This document shows positions 17,049 through 25,741 of a stretch of DNA of 64,000 nucleotides, piece after piece. The notes below the pieces were generated by a model. It did no database searches. It saw only the letters and a program-made list of their open reading frames with translations, and was not told the origin of the DNA. A program made the position numbers and the translations under genes. The stretch is from Paenibacillus sp. 1011MAR3C5 (GTDB taxonomy: Bacteria > Bacillota > Bacilli > Paenibacillales > Paenibacillaceae): contig NZ_QZCF01000004.1 of NCBI RefSeq assembly GCF_003591485.1, forward strand, positions 248,001-312,000. Reading direction: 5' to 3'. The first letter of the stretch is position 1. Each line of letters begins with the position of its first letter.

Positions 17049-18479
17049 ATGGATTCTAACATCATCATGTATGCCTCGGCTATTATAGCCGTATCGATTG
17101 TTATTTATATGCTAATCAAGAAAATGGATATTAAAATCACACTCTTCTTGATGGGCATTATTCTCATCCTCATTAGTATGGGTATGGGAAAAGAAATTGC
17201 GATTAAAGGATTTGAGTCAACGGGATCGTTTTGGCTTGATCCGCTTGAAGTCATCGTCGCGCAGTTCAAGCAAACCTTTGGAGCGGCGGGCTTTATCGTC
17301 CTGATCTTGGGCGGATATACGGCTTACATGTCATCCATCGGTGCCAATGAAGTCACGGTAAATGCGTTAACGAAACCTATCGCCAAAATCAAATCCGTCT
17401 ATTTCTTGGTTCCAATTGTATTCCTGTTAGGCAATGTATTGTCGCTGGTTATTCCTAGTGCATCCAATCTGGCGATCATCTTGCTTGCCACTCTGTATCC
17501 GATCTTGAGAAAAGCGGGCATGACAGCCCTAACGGCAGGTGCGGTAATTGCTACGTCAGCAACGATTGTACCGACTCCGCTTGGAAGCGACAACGTGGCG
17601 ATTGCCGAGGAATTGGCCAAGCATGCCATGTTCGAGGGCATGAACGTAACGAACTATGTATTTAACTATCATGCCATCGTTTCCATTCCGACGTTGATCT
17701 TTATTGCGATTGTCCATTACTTCTGGCAGAAGCGAATGGATAAGAAAGAAAAGCTGAATGCAAAAGCCAATGAAGCCGATAACCTTGATGCGCCAGCCGT
17801 CGCTGAAGTCAGCGGAGGCAAGCTGTTCAAAACCGTATATGCCATTCTTCCGATTTTCCCTATTATCTTGTTGTTAGGTGTGTATGCGGTTCAGATGACA
17901 ACAGGCGAATCAATCAGTATTAGTGTTGAGGTAGCGACATTAGTATCCCTGATTCTTGCCATTGTGTGTGAATTGATCAGGCATAAAGGAAATAAGAGCG
18001 TCTTGGAAAAGACGGAAGCCTTCTTCAAAGGCATGGGCGGAGCTATACCAATCGTGGCGCTGCTCGTAGCTGCGTCCGTATTCGTAACGGGTCTGAAATC
18101 GATTGGTTTGGTGGACGAGCTTCAAGCCTCGATGCAGCACATTCAGGGTAATGGGCTGGACTTTATTCTGCCTCTTATCTTGGTAGCGTTGACTGCTCTT
18201 ATCGTTATCTTGAGCGGAAGCGGCACAGCCCTGATCTTTGCGATGGTGCCTTTGATTGTGCCATTGGCGGTTGCGGCGGGCATTAGCCCGATTGCGATTT
18301 CTGTTCCGCTTGGCCTGTCAGGCAATCTCTTCCGTGCCGTCTCGCCGGTAGCCGCAGTTATTCTGATCGTGGCCGGAACCGTTAAAGCAGATCCGATCGC
18401 TATTGTCAAAAGGACGTCTGTACCTATGATTGCCGGGGTCATCTTTATGTTCGTCCTCTCCATGATTGTATTTCTATAA
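17049..18479 (+). CDS. DcuC-like carrier, putative nucleoside/purine transporter
   Basis: 476 residues with about 12 hydrophobic segments. The overall look is that of the C4-dicarboxylate DcuC/ion-transporter superfamily: hairpins with PSASNLAII and LSGNLFRAVSPVAA, and duplicated halves separated by a charged loop near residues 228-256. Its place 32 bases after a nucleoside hydrolase, under an RbsR-like repressor, argues for nucleoside rather than dicarboxylate transport; this is inference. It is the last gene of the operon, followed by a strong shared terminator. Confidence 0.8.
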   Translation: MDSNIIMYASAIIAVSIVIYMLIKKMDIKITLFLMGIILILISMGMGKEIAIKGFESTGSFWLDPLEVIVAQFKQTFGAAGFIVLILGGYTAYMSSIGANEVTVNALTKPIAKIKSVYFLVPIVFLLGNVLSLVIPSASNLAIILLATLYPILRKAGMTALTAGAVIATSATIVPTPLGSDNVAIAEELAKHAMFEGMNVTNYVFNYHAIVSIPTLIFIAIVHYFWQKRMDKKEKLNAKANEADNLDAPAVAEVSGGKLFKTVYAILPIFPIILLLGVYAVQMTTGESISISVEVATLVSLILAIVCELIRHKGNKSVLEKTEAFFKGMGGAIPIVALLVAASVFVTGLKSIGLVDELQASMQHIQGNGLDFILPLILVALTALIVILSGSGTALIFAMVPLIVPLAVAAGISPIAISVPLGLSGNLFRAVSPVAAVILIVAGTVKADPIAIVKRTSVPMIAGVIFMFVLSMIVFL

Positions 18480-18496
18480 AAACGGTCTGAAAAAAG

Positions 18497-18533
18497 GGCT
18501 GCCCAGAGGTCATAGCCGACTTCTGAGGCAGCC
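18497..18533. terminator. Bidirectional terminator between carrier and AI-2E family genes
   Basis: Long stem GGCTGCC...GGCAGCC with further pairing AGAGGTC/GACTTCT inside. The minus-strand side is followed by a run of T after CCC, the plus side by TTTGTCT, so it serves both converging transcripts. Confidence 0.85.
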
Positions 18534-18565
18534 TTTGTCTATGCTCACGCGTTTAGCATAATCCC

Positions 18566-19663
18566 TTATTGGGGATGGATATGGTGGTGCTTATGGGCAT
18601 AAAAGATGCGTCGCCCATGCTTGATTAATACCTTCACAACGGCGTAAACCGGAACAACGATCAGAATGCCAATCAGTCCAGACAGGCTGCCGGCAGCAAT
18701 AATAAGCACGATAACGGTCACCGGATGAATGTCCATCGTTTTCCCCATAATCTGCGGCGAGATGAAATTGCCTTCGATTTGCTGGATGATGATGGTGACC
18801 AGTATGACATACAATGCTTTTACAGGATCCTGGATTAGGGCGACGAGCACAGCAGGCGCAGCGCCGATAACGGGGCCGAAGAAGGGGACAATATTCGCCA
18901 GCATGCCGATAACGGCAAGTACAAGCGCGTATTCCAGTCCGATAATAGAATAGCCCGCGAGGAGCAGTATGCCTACGACAAGACTAATAACGGCCTTGCC
19001 TCTAATGAAGGAGGAGAGGGTATCATCCAGATCCTTCAGTAAGGGAGGCACATGCTCCCGGTAGGAGGTTGGCGCAAGGTCGATCAGCTTCGGAATAAGC
19101 TTGTCCCCATCCTTGAGCGCGTAAAAGAGGATGAACGGCACAAGCCCCAATACGAAAAGAGCATTGCTCATCCAGTTGAATACACGCAGCATACTGCCTG
19201 CGATCGAACCTGCGTATCGATTCCACTCTGAGCCGATTTCATGGTTCAAATTCGGAATGGCATCTCGTATAGGAGGGGCCAGAGCCTCCTGTCCGTTGCG
19301 AAGCGATTCAATGCCATCCGCCACAAATTCCACCATTTCCGGAACTTGAGCGACGAAGCTGGCAAATTGCTTTTGGAAGAAAGGGCCTGCTGTCATTATA
19401 ATTCCGGCAAGAGACAGGCCGATGACGAGAAAAACGAGTATCACCGCGATGCTTCGCGGTGTTTTTCTGCGTTCCAGCCATTCCACAAGCGGACGGAATA
19501 AATAATAAAGTACGCCGGTTACGGCAAACGGAAAAAAAACCGCGTTTAAAACAACGCCGATAGGCTGAAACCAGCTGCGATTCAGGCTAAGCAAATAAAA
19601 GAGAAGCAGCACGAGAATAGCCATTACGAGCCATTTGAAGCCTTTTTTTTCTTTCCAAGACAT
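18566..19663 (-). CDS. AI-2E family transporter
   Basis: 365 residues with 7-8 membrane segments. The AI-2E (UPF0118) pattern is clear: paired N-terminal helices, an amphipathic central region with ESLRNGQEAL, then LVVGILLLAGYSIIG, ANIVPFFGPVIGAAPAVLVAL and the conserved IQQIEGNFISPQIMG. Members export varied small molecules or act in Na+/H+ exchange; despite the name, AI-2 export is rarely proven. An ATG at 19681 is in frame, but the AAAGGGG ribosome binding site lies after it and before the ATG at 19663. Confidence 0.9.
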   Translation of the reverse strand: MSWKEKKGFKWLVMAILVLLLFYLLSLNRSWFQPIGVVLNAVFFPFAVTGVLYYLFRPLVEWLERRKTPRSIAVILVFLVIGLSLAGIIMTAGPFFQKQFASFVAQVPEMVEFVADGIESLRNGQEALAPPIRDAIPNLNHEIGSEWNRYAGSIAGSMLRVFNWMSNALFVLGLVPFILFYALKDGDKLIPKLIDLAPTSYREHVPPLLKDLDDTLSSFIRGKAVISLVVGILLLAGYSIIGLEYALVLAVIGMLANIVPFFGPVIGAAPAVLVALIQDPVKALYVILVTIIIQQIEGNFISPQIMGKTMDIHPVTVIVLIIAAGSLSGLIGILIVVPVYAVVKVLIKHGRRIFYAHKHHHIHPQ

Positions 19664-19813
19664 GCGGCTATCCCCTTTCATGCGACAAGCGAATGATTGC
19701 TTATGATTTTTTTAAAGGTAAGTACACCTGAATCTCATATATGAAACGAAAAAAATATGGAAGAATGGAACTATTGGGATGCCTGAGGGGTCTTATTCAT
19801 AGAGGTGAACAGT

Positions 19814-20371
19814 GTGGAGAAGCATTACTTGCATCATCTGGCGCCGGGCTTCGACCGCGCTGCCGTGCTGGAGGATATGATGACGGAATTCGGCGAGGAT
19901 ATTTGGAACTTCGCTTATTTTCTTACTCGCCGGCGTGACGCTGCGGATGATATCGCCCAAGATGTGTTTCTGATCGCGTATAACCGAATGTACACGTTCC
20001 GAGGAGAGGCAAGCGTGAAGAGCTGGCTGCTGAGCATTGCCCGCAACAAATCGTTGAATTACTTGAGAAATGCGTTTATACGAAGGACCGTGCTGATGGG
20101 GGCTTATAGAAGAGAAGGCTCGACGGCTTCTGCTGAACAAGTTGTATTCGAGCGGATGTCTTCCCGGGCAGTATGGGAGACCGTGATGAAGCTGCCAAGG
20201 AAGCACAGGGAAGTTCTGCTGCTTGCGTACCACTATCAAATGAAGATGGATGAGATTGCAGCGACGCTGGATTTGTCGGAGGGAACGGTCAAGTCCAGAC
20301 TGTTCCGGGCGAAGAAGAAAATGTCCGAATTGCTGAAAGAGGAACAGGAAGGGGGCGAATATGATGGATAG
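19814..20371 (+). CDS. ECF-type RNA polymerase sigma factor
   Basis: 185 residues. Region 2 reads RRDAADDIAQDVFLIAYNRM, with WLLSIARNKSLNYLRN following. Region 4 reads LPRKHREVLLLAYHYQMKMDEIA plus LSEGTVKSRLFRAKKK. This is the SigW/SigV-like layout of extracytoplasmic-function sigma factors. Two GTG codons are possible (19805 and 19814); AGAGGTGA five bases before 19814 favours the latter. It overlaps the next gene, a membrane-anchored protein, by 11 bases, the usual arrangement for a sigma factor and its anti-sigma factor. Confidence 0.9.
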   Translation: MEKHYLHHLAPGFDRAAVLEDMMTEFGEDIWNFAYFLTRRRDAADDIAQDVFLIAYNRMYTFRGEASVKSWLLSIARNKSLNYLRNAFIRRTVLMGAYRREGSTASAEQVVFERMSSRAVWETVMKLPRKHREVLLLAYHYQMKMDEIAATLDLSEGTVKSRLFRAKKKMSELLKEEQEGGEYDG

Positions 20372-21293
20372 TCGCAATGGGAACTGGGAGGCTGGACTGA
20401 AGGAATCACCTTTCTATCATACTCATTTCACGAATGATCTGAAGAGCAAGGTGAGGCAAGGAGTGAGGGGAGAAACCAATAGACGTAAACGGACATTCCC
20501 GGCTGCTATGTTAGCCTCCATCGCGATCATGGGAATGGCGTTATTTTTTATCGCGGATCACTTATCGCTCTGGCAGACAGAAGGGGAGGTTCCCCAGGCC
20601 CGTCATGCGTATTATGATAACGGGAAGTTGATTGTGGAGGTGTTTCCTGACCCCGGGCTTAAAGCTGGAGCGCCGTTCGGATATATCTTTCACTTTGCGG
20701 CACCTTTCAGCGATCTGTTGGGGAAGGAGCTTTCAATTGAGGCAGCGCATCTGCCTTCTGGCCAGAGCTTGACTGTAGTAGAACCGGCGATTGTGGAGGA
20801 GCCTAGTTCCGGTTATGCGGGACTAGATAGATGGACCGCAAGCTTCGCGCTGCCGCTGGGTGGCATGTGGCGTTATGAGATCAGCCTTGATGGCGAGTAT
20901 TATGCCGATGTGGTGCTGGATGTAGCGGAGCCGGACTGGTCGCTTACGCCTACCTTCTCCGGGGAGACGTATAAGCTAAGAGGAATACCGGATGTCATTG
21001 GCTTCATTGATTCGGGGTTTATCGCAAACCGGTACAATAAATATATGTGGTTTTTCCTGGATAGAACCATGGCTCAAGAAGGCAACTTTGAAGTGAAAGC
21101 CGTACAGAAAGGCAGCGATAAGCTGTTGTCTATTTTCCAGTACGGGTCTGCAGGCGATTATTACAGGCTGCCGCCGTCCATGAAGCTGCCGTCGTCCATG
21201 AAGCTGCCGGAGCCGGGAAAATGGCGTCTGCTGCCCTATATGAACGGCAAGCTGATTGGGAGCATCGTTGTCGATGTCAAAGAAAACGAATAA
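20361..21293 (+). CDS. Putative membrane-anchored anti-sigma factor with DUF4871-like outer domain
   Basis: 310 residues: a short cytosolic N-terminus (~45 residues, rich in Lys/Arg before the membrane), one membrane segment (AAMLASIAIMGMALFFIADHL, ~47-67) and a beta-rich outside domain. The outer part has the GIPDVIGFI...KYMWFFLD pattern seen in YhfM/DUF4871-type lipoproteins. No ZAS zinc motif is visible, so the anti-sigma role rests on the 11-base overlap with the sigma gene and the topology. An 18-base in-frame duplication yields SMKLPSSMKLP near the C-terminus (21175-21211). Confidence 0.65.
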   Translation: MMDSRNGNWEAGLKESPFYHTHFTNDLKSKVRQGVRGETNRRKRTFPAAMLASIAIMGMALFFIADHLSLWQTEGEVPQARHAYYDNGKLIVEVFPDPGLKAGAPFGYIFHFAAPFSDLLGKELSIEAAHLPSGQSLTVVEPAIVEEPSSGYAGLDRWTASFALPLGGMWRYEISLDGEYYADVVLDVAEPDWSLTPTFSGETYKLRGIPDVIGFIDSGFIANRYNKYMWFFLDRTMAQEGNFEVKAVQKGSDKLLSIFQYGSAGDYYRLPPSMKLPSSMKLPEPGKWRLLPYMNGKLIGSIVVDVKENE

Positions 21294-21302
21294 AGCTAAT
21301 TT

Positions 21303-21352
21303 AAAGGCATCCCCTTGTTCCCTGTGCAGGCAGCGAGGCGGATACCTTTTTT
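21303..21352 (+). terminator. Possible terminator after the anti-sigma gene
   Basis: AAAGGCATCC near the start can pair with GGATACCTTT, with one mismatch, ahead of TTTTTT. The loop is long, so this is a weak candidate. Confidence 0.4.
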
Positions 21353-21421
21353 GCATGGCAGCGTTAATAGGGAATTCGCCGATTCATGGAATCAGCTGGC
21401 GGGTAAAAGGAAATAGTAGGT

Positions 21422-22246
21422 ATGGAAAAGAGGTGCTCCCAAGTGAATCTAACGCCGGAGCAGCGGATACAGCTGCATGGCTTTAACAATCTGACAAAAT
21501 CGCTGAGCTTCAATATGTATGACATTTGCTACACGAAGACGAAGGAGGAGCGGGAGGCGTACATTGCTTACATTGACGAGCAATACAATTCGGACCGGCT
21601 GACATCTATTCTGAATCATGTAGCGGATATCATAGGCGCCCATGTGCTGAATACGGCCAAGCAGGATTACGTGCCGCAGGGGGCAAGCGTGACTCTGCTC
21701 GTGTCGGAGGGGCCAGTTGTGGAAGTGCCGGTAGACACCTTCGAGGAGACGCCGGGACCGCTCCCCTCCGCCGTTGTCATGGCGCTGGACAAGAGCCATA
21801 TTACGGTGCATACGTACCCCGAGTACCATCCGAGCGAAGGAATCAGCACGTTCCGTGCGGATATCGATGTATCGACCTGCGGCGAGATCTCACCTCTGAA
21901 GGCGCTGCGCTTCCTGATCCATTCCTTTGACACGGACATCATGATGATCGACTACAGAGTGCGTGGCTTTACCCGGGATATCGATGGCAACAAGCTGTTC
22001 ATCGACCATGAGATCAACTCCATCCAGAATTATATCCCGGAGGAGCAGAGCAGGCTCTATGACATGATTGATGTGAACATCTATCAGGAAAATACATTCC
22101 ATACCAAATGCAGGCTGAAGCAATTCGATCTGAACAATTACCTGTTCGGATATACGAGGGATTCGCTAAGCGATGGCGAACAGGCGGAGATCGAACGGCT
22201 GCTCAGGCGCGAGATGGACGAAATCTTTTATCACATTACGAAGTAA
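21422..22246 (+). CDS. speD: S-adenosylmethionine decarboxylase proenzyme, E. coli-type
   Basis: 274 residues, the long (class 1A, E. coli-like) form rather than the ~125-residue Bacillus form. It makes the aminopropyl donor for spermidine. [20 protein letters not shown] at the start and [13 protein letters not shown] match the E. coli enzyme closely. Self-cleavage would occur before Ser125 in DKS-H to form the pyruvoyl group. [19 protein letters not shown] and [13 protein letters not shown] are further family blocks. Either the ATG at 21422 or a GTG at 21443 (preceded by AGAGGTG) may be used. No speE was seen nearby. Confidence 0.93.
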   Translation: MEKRCSQVNLTPEQRIQLHGFNNLTKSLSFNMYDICYTKTKEEREAYIAYIDEQYNSDRLTSILNHVADIIGAHVLNTAKQDYVPQGASVTLLVSEGPVVEVPVDTFEETPGPLPSAVVMALDKSHITVHTYPEYHPSEGISTFRADIDVSTCGEISPLKALRFLIHSFDTDIMMIDYRVRGFTRDIDGNKLFIDHEINSIQNYIPEEQSRLYDMIDVNIYQENTFHTKCRLKQFDLNNYLFGYTRDSLSDGEQAEIERLLRREMDEIFYHITK

Positions 22247-22260
22247 AGGAGAAGATGACA

Positions 22261-23130
22261 ATGGCGAATTCGGATAAGAAGCAACAGATTTTCCCTCCGC
22301 AAAATCAGGAGAGGCAGCCTGGCATAGAATCGGATATGAATCCGTTGCCGATCTTCGAGACGGATCAATATAAGGCGGCAGGCAAGCTGAAGGAGAAAGT
22401 GGCGGTCATTACAGGCGGTGACAGCGGCATAGGCAGGGCAGTCGCCGTCGCCTTCGCGAAGGAAGGCGCATCGCTTGTCATCGCCTACAAGGACGAGCAT
22501 GATGATGCTAATCGGACCAAGGAGATCGTGGAGCAGCATGGCGCAAAATGCAAGCTGGTTGCGGGCGATATCGGGTCGGAGACATTCGGGCAAGGGCTCA
22601 TCCGCGCAGCAATCGAAGCACACGGCAAGCTGGACATTCTGGTGAACAATGCGGCGGAGCAGCATGTGCGCCAGAAGCTGGAGGATATTACGCCGAGGCA
22701 GCTGGAGGCTACGTTCCGCACGAACGTATTCGGCATGTTCCATGTCACGATTGCGGCTATGCCTCATCTGAAGCAAGGAGCCGCGATTATTAATACCGCC
22801 TCGATTACAGCCTACAAAGGCAATCCGACGCTGATCGACTATTCCTCCACGAAGGGAGCAGTGGTGTCGTTCACGAGGGCGCTGGCGGCCAATGTAGCAG
22901 GACAAGGCATTCGCGTCAATGGTGTGGCTCCCGGTCCCATCTGGACACCGCTTATTCCGGCGTCGTTCGATCCGCAGGCGGTTTCCACCTTCGGTTCGGA
23001 CACGCCGATGGGCAGGCCTGGCCAGCCGCATGAACTGGCGGCGGCTTACGTCTATCTAGCCAGCGACGATTCCAGTTATATGACGGGCCAGATTCTTCAT
23101 ATTAACGGCGGAGAAATCGTGAACGGGTAA
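22261..23130 (+). CDS. Short-chain dehydrogenase/reductase (Gsp39/YdaD-like)
   Basis: 289 residues. A ~40-residue N-terminal extension containing PGIESDMNPLP is typical of the general-stress YdaD/YhxC group. The Rossmann motif is ITGGDSGIGRAVA (about residues 56-68), followed by NNAAEQH, the catalytic Ser in NTASITAYKG and YxxxK as YSSTK. The C-terminal INGGEIVNG is present. The frame is open upstream inside speD, but AAAGGAG is spaced 9 bases from this ATG. It follows speD by 14 bases and may be cotranscribed; the substrate is unknown. Confidence 0.92.
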   Translation: MANSDKKQQIFPPQNQERQPGIESDMNPLPIFETDQYKAAGKLKEKVAVITGGDSGIGRAVAVAFAKEGASLVIAYKDEHDDANRTKEIVEQHGAKCKLVAGDIGSETFGQGLIRAAIEAHGKLDILVNNAAEQHVRQKLEDITPRQLEATFRTNVFGMFHVTIAAMPHLKQGAAIINTASITAYKGNPTLIDYSSTKGAVVSFTRALAANVAGQGIRVNGVAPGPIWTPLIPASFDPQAVSTFGSDTPMGRPGQPHELAAAYVYLASDDSSYMTGQILHINGGEIVNG

Positions 23131-23151
23131 GACAATGCATTCTAAGTGAAA

Positions 23152-23182
23152 ACAGGAGAGGCCGGTGCCCGGCCTCTCCTGT
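23152..23182. terminator. Perfect 14-bp hairpin terminator after the SDR gene
   Basis: ACAGGAGAGGCCGG and its exact reverse complement flank a TGC loop. The T-run on the plus side is short (GTTCC), and on the minus side it is GTTTTC, so it could stop transcripts from both directions. Confidence 0.75.
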
Positions 23183-23367
23183 TCCATGTCTCTATTATAG
23201 AAGCCATGTTCCTTCGCATAGCATCCGCAATGCGGGGAGCTGCCGTCTATGTCCTTGATGCCGTACAAGTCCGACAAGTCCCAGCTCGCCTTCGCGGAGC
23301 CGCTCTCGAAGCGTAATCCGGATCGGCAGCCAATGCAAATTGGCTCATATACGACATCCACTGTCAT
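23183..23367 (-). pseudogene. Possible remnant of a small cysteine-rich protein gene
   Basis: The minus strand from ATG 23367 reads a protein-like sequence with regularly placed cysteines (EPICIGC...RFESGSAKASWD...LYGI...HCGCYA). The frame then runs without a stop through the perfect hairpin at 23152-23182, and no ribosome binding site is visible. A one-base shift near 23196 would meet TAATAG just before the hairpin, so a frameshifted or decayed small gene is possible. Function unknown; it may also be chance coding-like sequence. Confidence 0.3.
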
Positions 23368-23414
23368 ATAAACATGATAAGATGGAAGCAAATGAACAAT
23401 TTGGGGTAGAGGTG

Positions 23415-24395
23415 ATGACTGTGCGTGCAGGAAGGCTGATGTCCATCGTATTGCTGCTGCAATCCGAGGGGAAGCTGACATCGCGGCAGCTTGCAGAGCG
23501 CTTGGAGGTTACAGAGCGCACGGTTCTGCGAGACATGGAGGAGCTAAGCAGTGCGGGAGTTCCCGTGTACGCGGAGCGCGGCCCGCAAGGCGGCTGGCTG
23601 CTGACGGAAGGATATCGATCTAGCCTGACGGGGCTTCACGCCGATGAGCTTACCGCTTTGCTTCTATCGAGCCAGGGCGATGCGCTCGGCGATTTGGGGC
23701 AGCGGCAGTCGCTGGAAGCGGGGCTTCGGAAGCTGCTGGCGGCGACAACGGATGCGGCACGGAGAAACGCTGAGCTGGTCCGCAGCAAAATTCATATCGA
23801 CGGAGCCGGCTGGCATTCGGAGAAGTATGGCAAGGAGCAGCAGCCGCTATTGCCGATTGTGCAGGAGGCTGTGTGGGAGGAGAGGGAGCTTAACGTTGCC
23901 TATGAGCGCGGCGGGGTAGTTACAGAGCGAAGCATAAAACCGCTTGGCCTTGTCGCGAAACGTCATGTCTGGTACGTTGCAGCCTTGACTGAAGAGGATG
24001 AGATGCGCACCTTCCGCATATCGAGGTTCAGATCGGCAGAGCTGCTTCCGGGCGGATTTCGACCGCCGGATGGCTTCAGTCTCGCGGAATACTGGGAGCG
24101 TTCCTTGGCGGAATTCAAGGTGCAGCTGCCGCGTTACCCGGCTGTCGTCAGGATGAAGACGAGGCTTCTTCGCCAGCTGGAGTCGGAGCGGTATGTCCTT
24201 TCTGTGCGGCAAGAGGGGGCAGAAGGCACGGATGGCTGGACGACAGCCCGTGTGGAATTCGAAACACTGCAGTCCGCATGCCAGATTATGTTGAGCTATG
24301 GAGCGGGCATGGAGGCGCTGGAGCCTGCTGCCTTAAGGAAGATGGTCATGGATGAAATCGAGGCGCTCCGAGTGTTATACTGGAATCGTGCATAA
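23415..24395 (+). CDS. YafY-type transcriptional regulator (HTH_11 + WYL)
   Basis: 326 residues. The N-terminal winged helix reads LTSRQLAERLEVTERTVLRDMEEL. The WYL domain follows: EERELNVAYERGG, ERSIKPLGLVAKRHVWYVAAL and EMRTFRISRFRSAELL, ending with a WCX-type domain. Such regulators sense nucleic acids, nucleotides or other ligands through WYL. The frame opens at 23340. AGAGG lies only 2 bases from the ATG at 23415 and 8 bases from an in-frame GTG at 23421, so the GTG may be the true start. It is upstream of, and on the same strand as, the M29 peptidase gene. Confidence 0.85.
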   Translation: MTVRAGRLMSIVLLLQSEGKLTSRQLAERLEVTERTVLRDMEELSSAGVPVYAERGPQGGWLLTEGYRSSLTGLHADELTALLLSSQGDALGDLGQRQSLEAGLRKLLAATTDAARRNAELVRSKIHIDGAGWHSEKYGKEQQPLLPIVQEAVWEERELNVAYERGGVVTERSIKPLGLVAKRHVWYVAALTEEDEMRTFRISRFRSAELLPGGFRPPDGFSLAEYWERSLAEFKVQLPRYPAVVRMKTRLLRQLESERYVLSVRQEGAEGTDGWTTARVEFETLQSACQIMLSYGAGMEALEPAALRKMVMDEIEALRVLYWNRA

Positions 24396-24449
24396 ATTAC
24401 GGATAGGCGCATGCCTGATCCATCATTTGAAGATAGAGGAGATGTACAT

Positions 24450-25688
24450 ATGAGCACAAACATGGAGCAGTACTTTGAGAAATATGCCGAGCTGATCGTT
24501 CGTACCGGCGTTAACATTCAGCAGGGCCAAGAGGTATATATTAACGGAGCTTCCATCGAGATCGCGCCGCTGGTGCGCCTTGTGGCTGCCAAAGCTTATG
24601 ATGCGGGGGCTTCCAATGTCCATGTAGAGTGGGCGGATGACCAGCTGTCCCGTCTGAAATACGAGAAGGCGGCAGACAGCGTGTTCAGCCATTTCCCGGA
24701 ATGGGAGACCGCCAAGCGCAATGACTTCGTGAATCGCGGCGCTGCATTCATCTCGATCACGGCATCCAGCCCCGATCTGCTGAAGGGCATTCCGTCGGAG
24801 CGCATCTCTGCCTTCCAGAAGGCATCCGGCCAAGGTCTGCGCGAGTTCCGAAGAGCGATTCAATCGGATAAGGTGAGCTGGACGGTCGTTGCGGCTGCAG
24901 GCTCGGAGTGGGCGAAAAAAGTATTCCCGGATGTATCCGAAAGCGAAGCGGTGAACTTGCTGTGGAAGGCGATATTCGATTCCGTACGCCTGCATGACGC
25001 CGATCCGGTGCAAGCTTGGGTGAAGCACAATGAAACGCTGCACGAGAAGGCGGAGACGCTGAATTCACATCGCTTCCAGAAGCTGCATTATACAGCGCCG
25101 GGCACAGACCTGACGGTAGAATTGCACGAGAAGCATATCTGGGTAGCCGCGGGCAGCACGAACGAGAAGGGCTTCTCCTTCATGGCGAATATGCCAACCG
25201 AGGAAGTATTCACAGTGCCGCTGAAGACGGGTACTAACGGCTATGTGTCCAGCACGAAGCCGCTTAGCTATGGCGGCAACATTATCGATCGCTTCAAGCT
25301 CACATTCGAGCACGGCCAAGTAGTGAAAGTAGAAGCCGAGGAAGGCGAAGAAATTCTGAAGAAGCTGGTTGATGTGGACGAAGGGGCGAAGTACTTGGGC
25401 GAAGTTGCGCTTGTGCCGCATGAGTCGCCAATTTCTCAATCCGGCATTCTGTTCTACAATACGCTCTTTGATGAGAATGCATCCAATCACCTGGCGATCG
25501 GCAGCGGTTATGCGTTCAACGTGGAAGGCGGCAAGACGATGTCGCCGGATGAGCTTGAGGCTCATGGCGTCAACTCCAGCATTACGCATAACGACTTCAT
25601 GATTGGCTCTGCCGAGATGGATATCGACGGCATCACAGCCGACGGCACAGTCGTGCCTGTCTTCCGCAAGGGTGCTTGGGCTATCTAA
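24450..25688 (+). CDS. M29-family metalloaminopeptidase (AmpS/PepS-like)
   Basis: 412 residues, full length for family M29. It removes N-terminal amino acids from peptides in the cytosol with a two-metal centre. Metal ligands expected for the family can be placed: Glu251 in PTEEVFT, Glu318 in GEVALVPHESPIS, His347 in ENASNHLA, and His380 and Asp382 in ITHNDFMIGS. The start at 24450 follows GAGGAGATGT; an upstream in-frame ATG (24411) lacks a ribosome binding site. It ends 53 bases before the PyrD-like fusion gene. Confidence 0.93.
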   Translation: MSTNMEQYFEKYAELIVRTGVNIQQGQEVYINGASIEIAPLVRLVAAKAYDAGASNVHVEWADDQLSRLKYEKAADSVFSHFPEWETAKRNDFVNRGAAFISITASSPDLLKGIPSERISAFQKASGQGLREFRRAIQSDKVSWTVVAAAGSEWAKKVFPDVSESEAVNLLWKAIFDSVRLHDADPVQAWVKHNETLHEKAETLNSHRFQKLHYTAPGTDLTVELHEKHIWVAAGSTNEKGFSFMANMPTEEVFTVPLKTGTNGYVSSTKPLSYGGNIIDRFKLTFEHGQVVKVEAEEGEEILKKLVDVDEGAKYLGEVALVPHESPISQSGILFYNTLFDENASNHLAIGSGYAFNVEGGKTMSPDELEAHGVNSSITHNDFMIGSAEMDIDGITADGTVVPVFRKGAWAI

Positions 25689-25741
25689 CATGCCAGCGAT
25701 GATTGCGGTGTAAAGCTTAGGGAAGGGGAGACCTGAACGCT

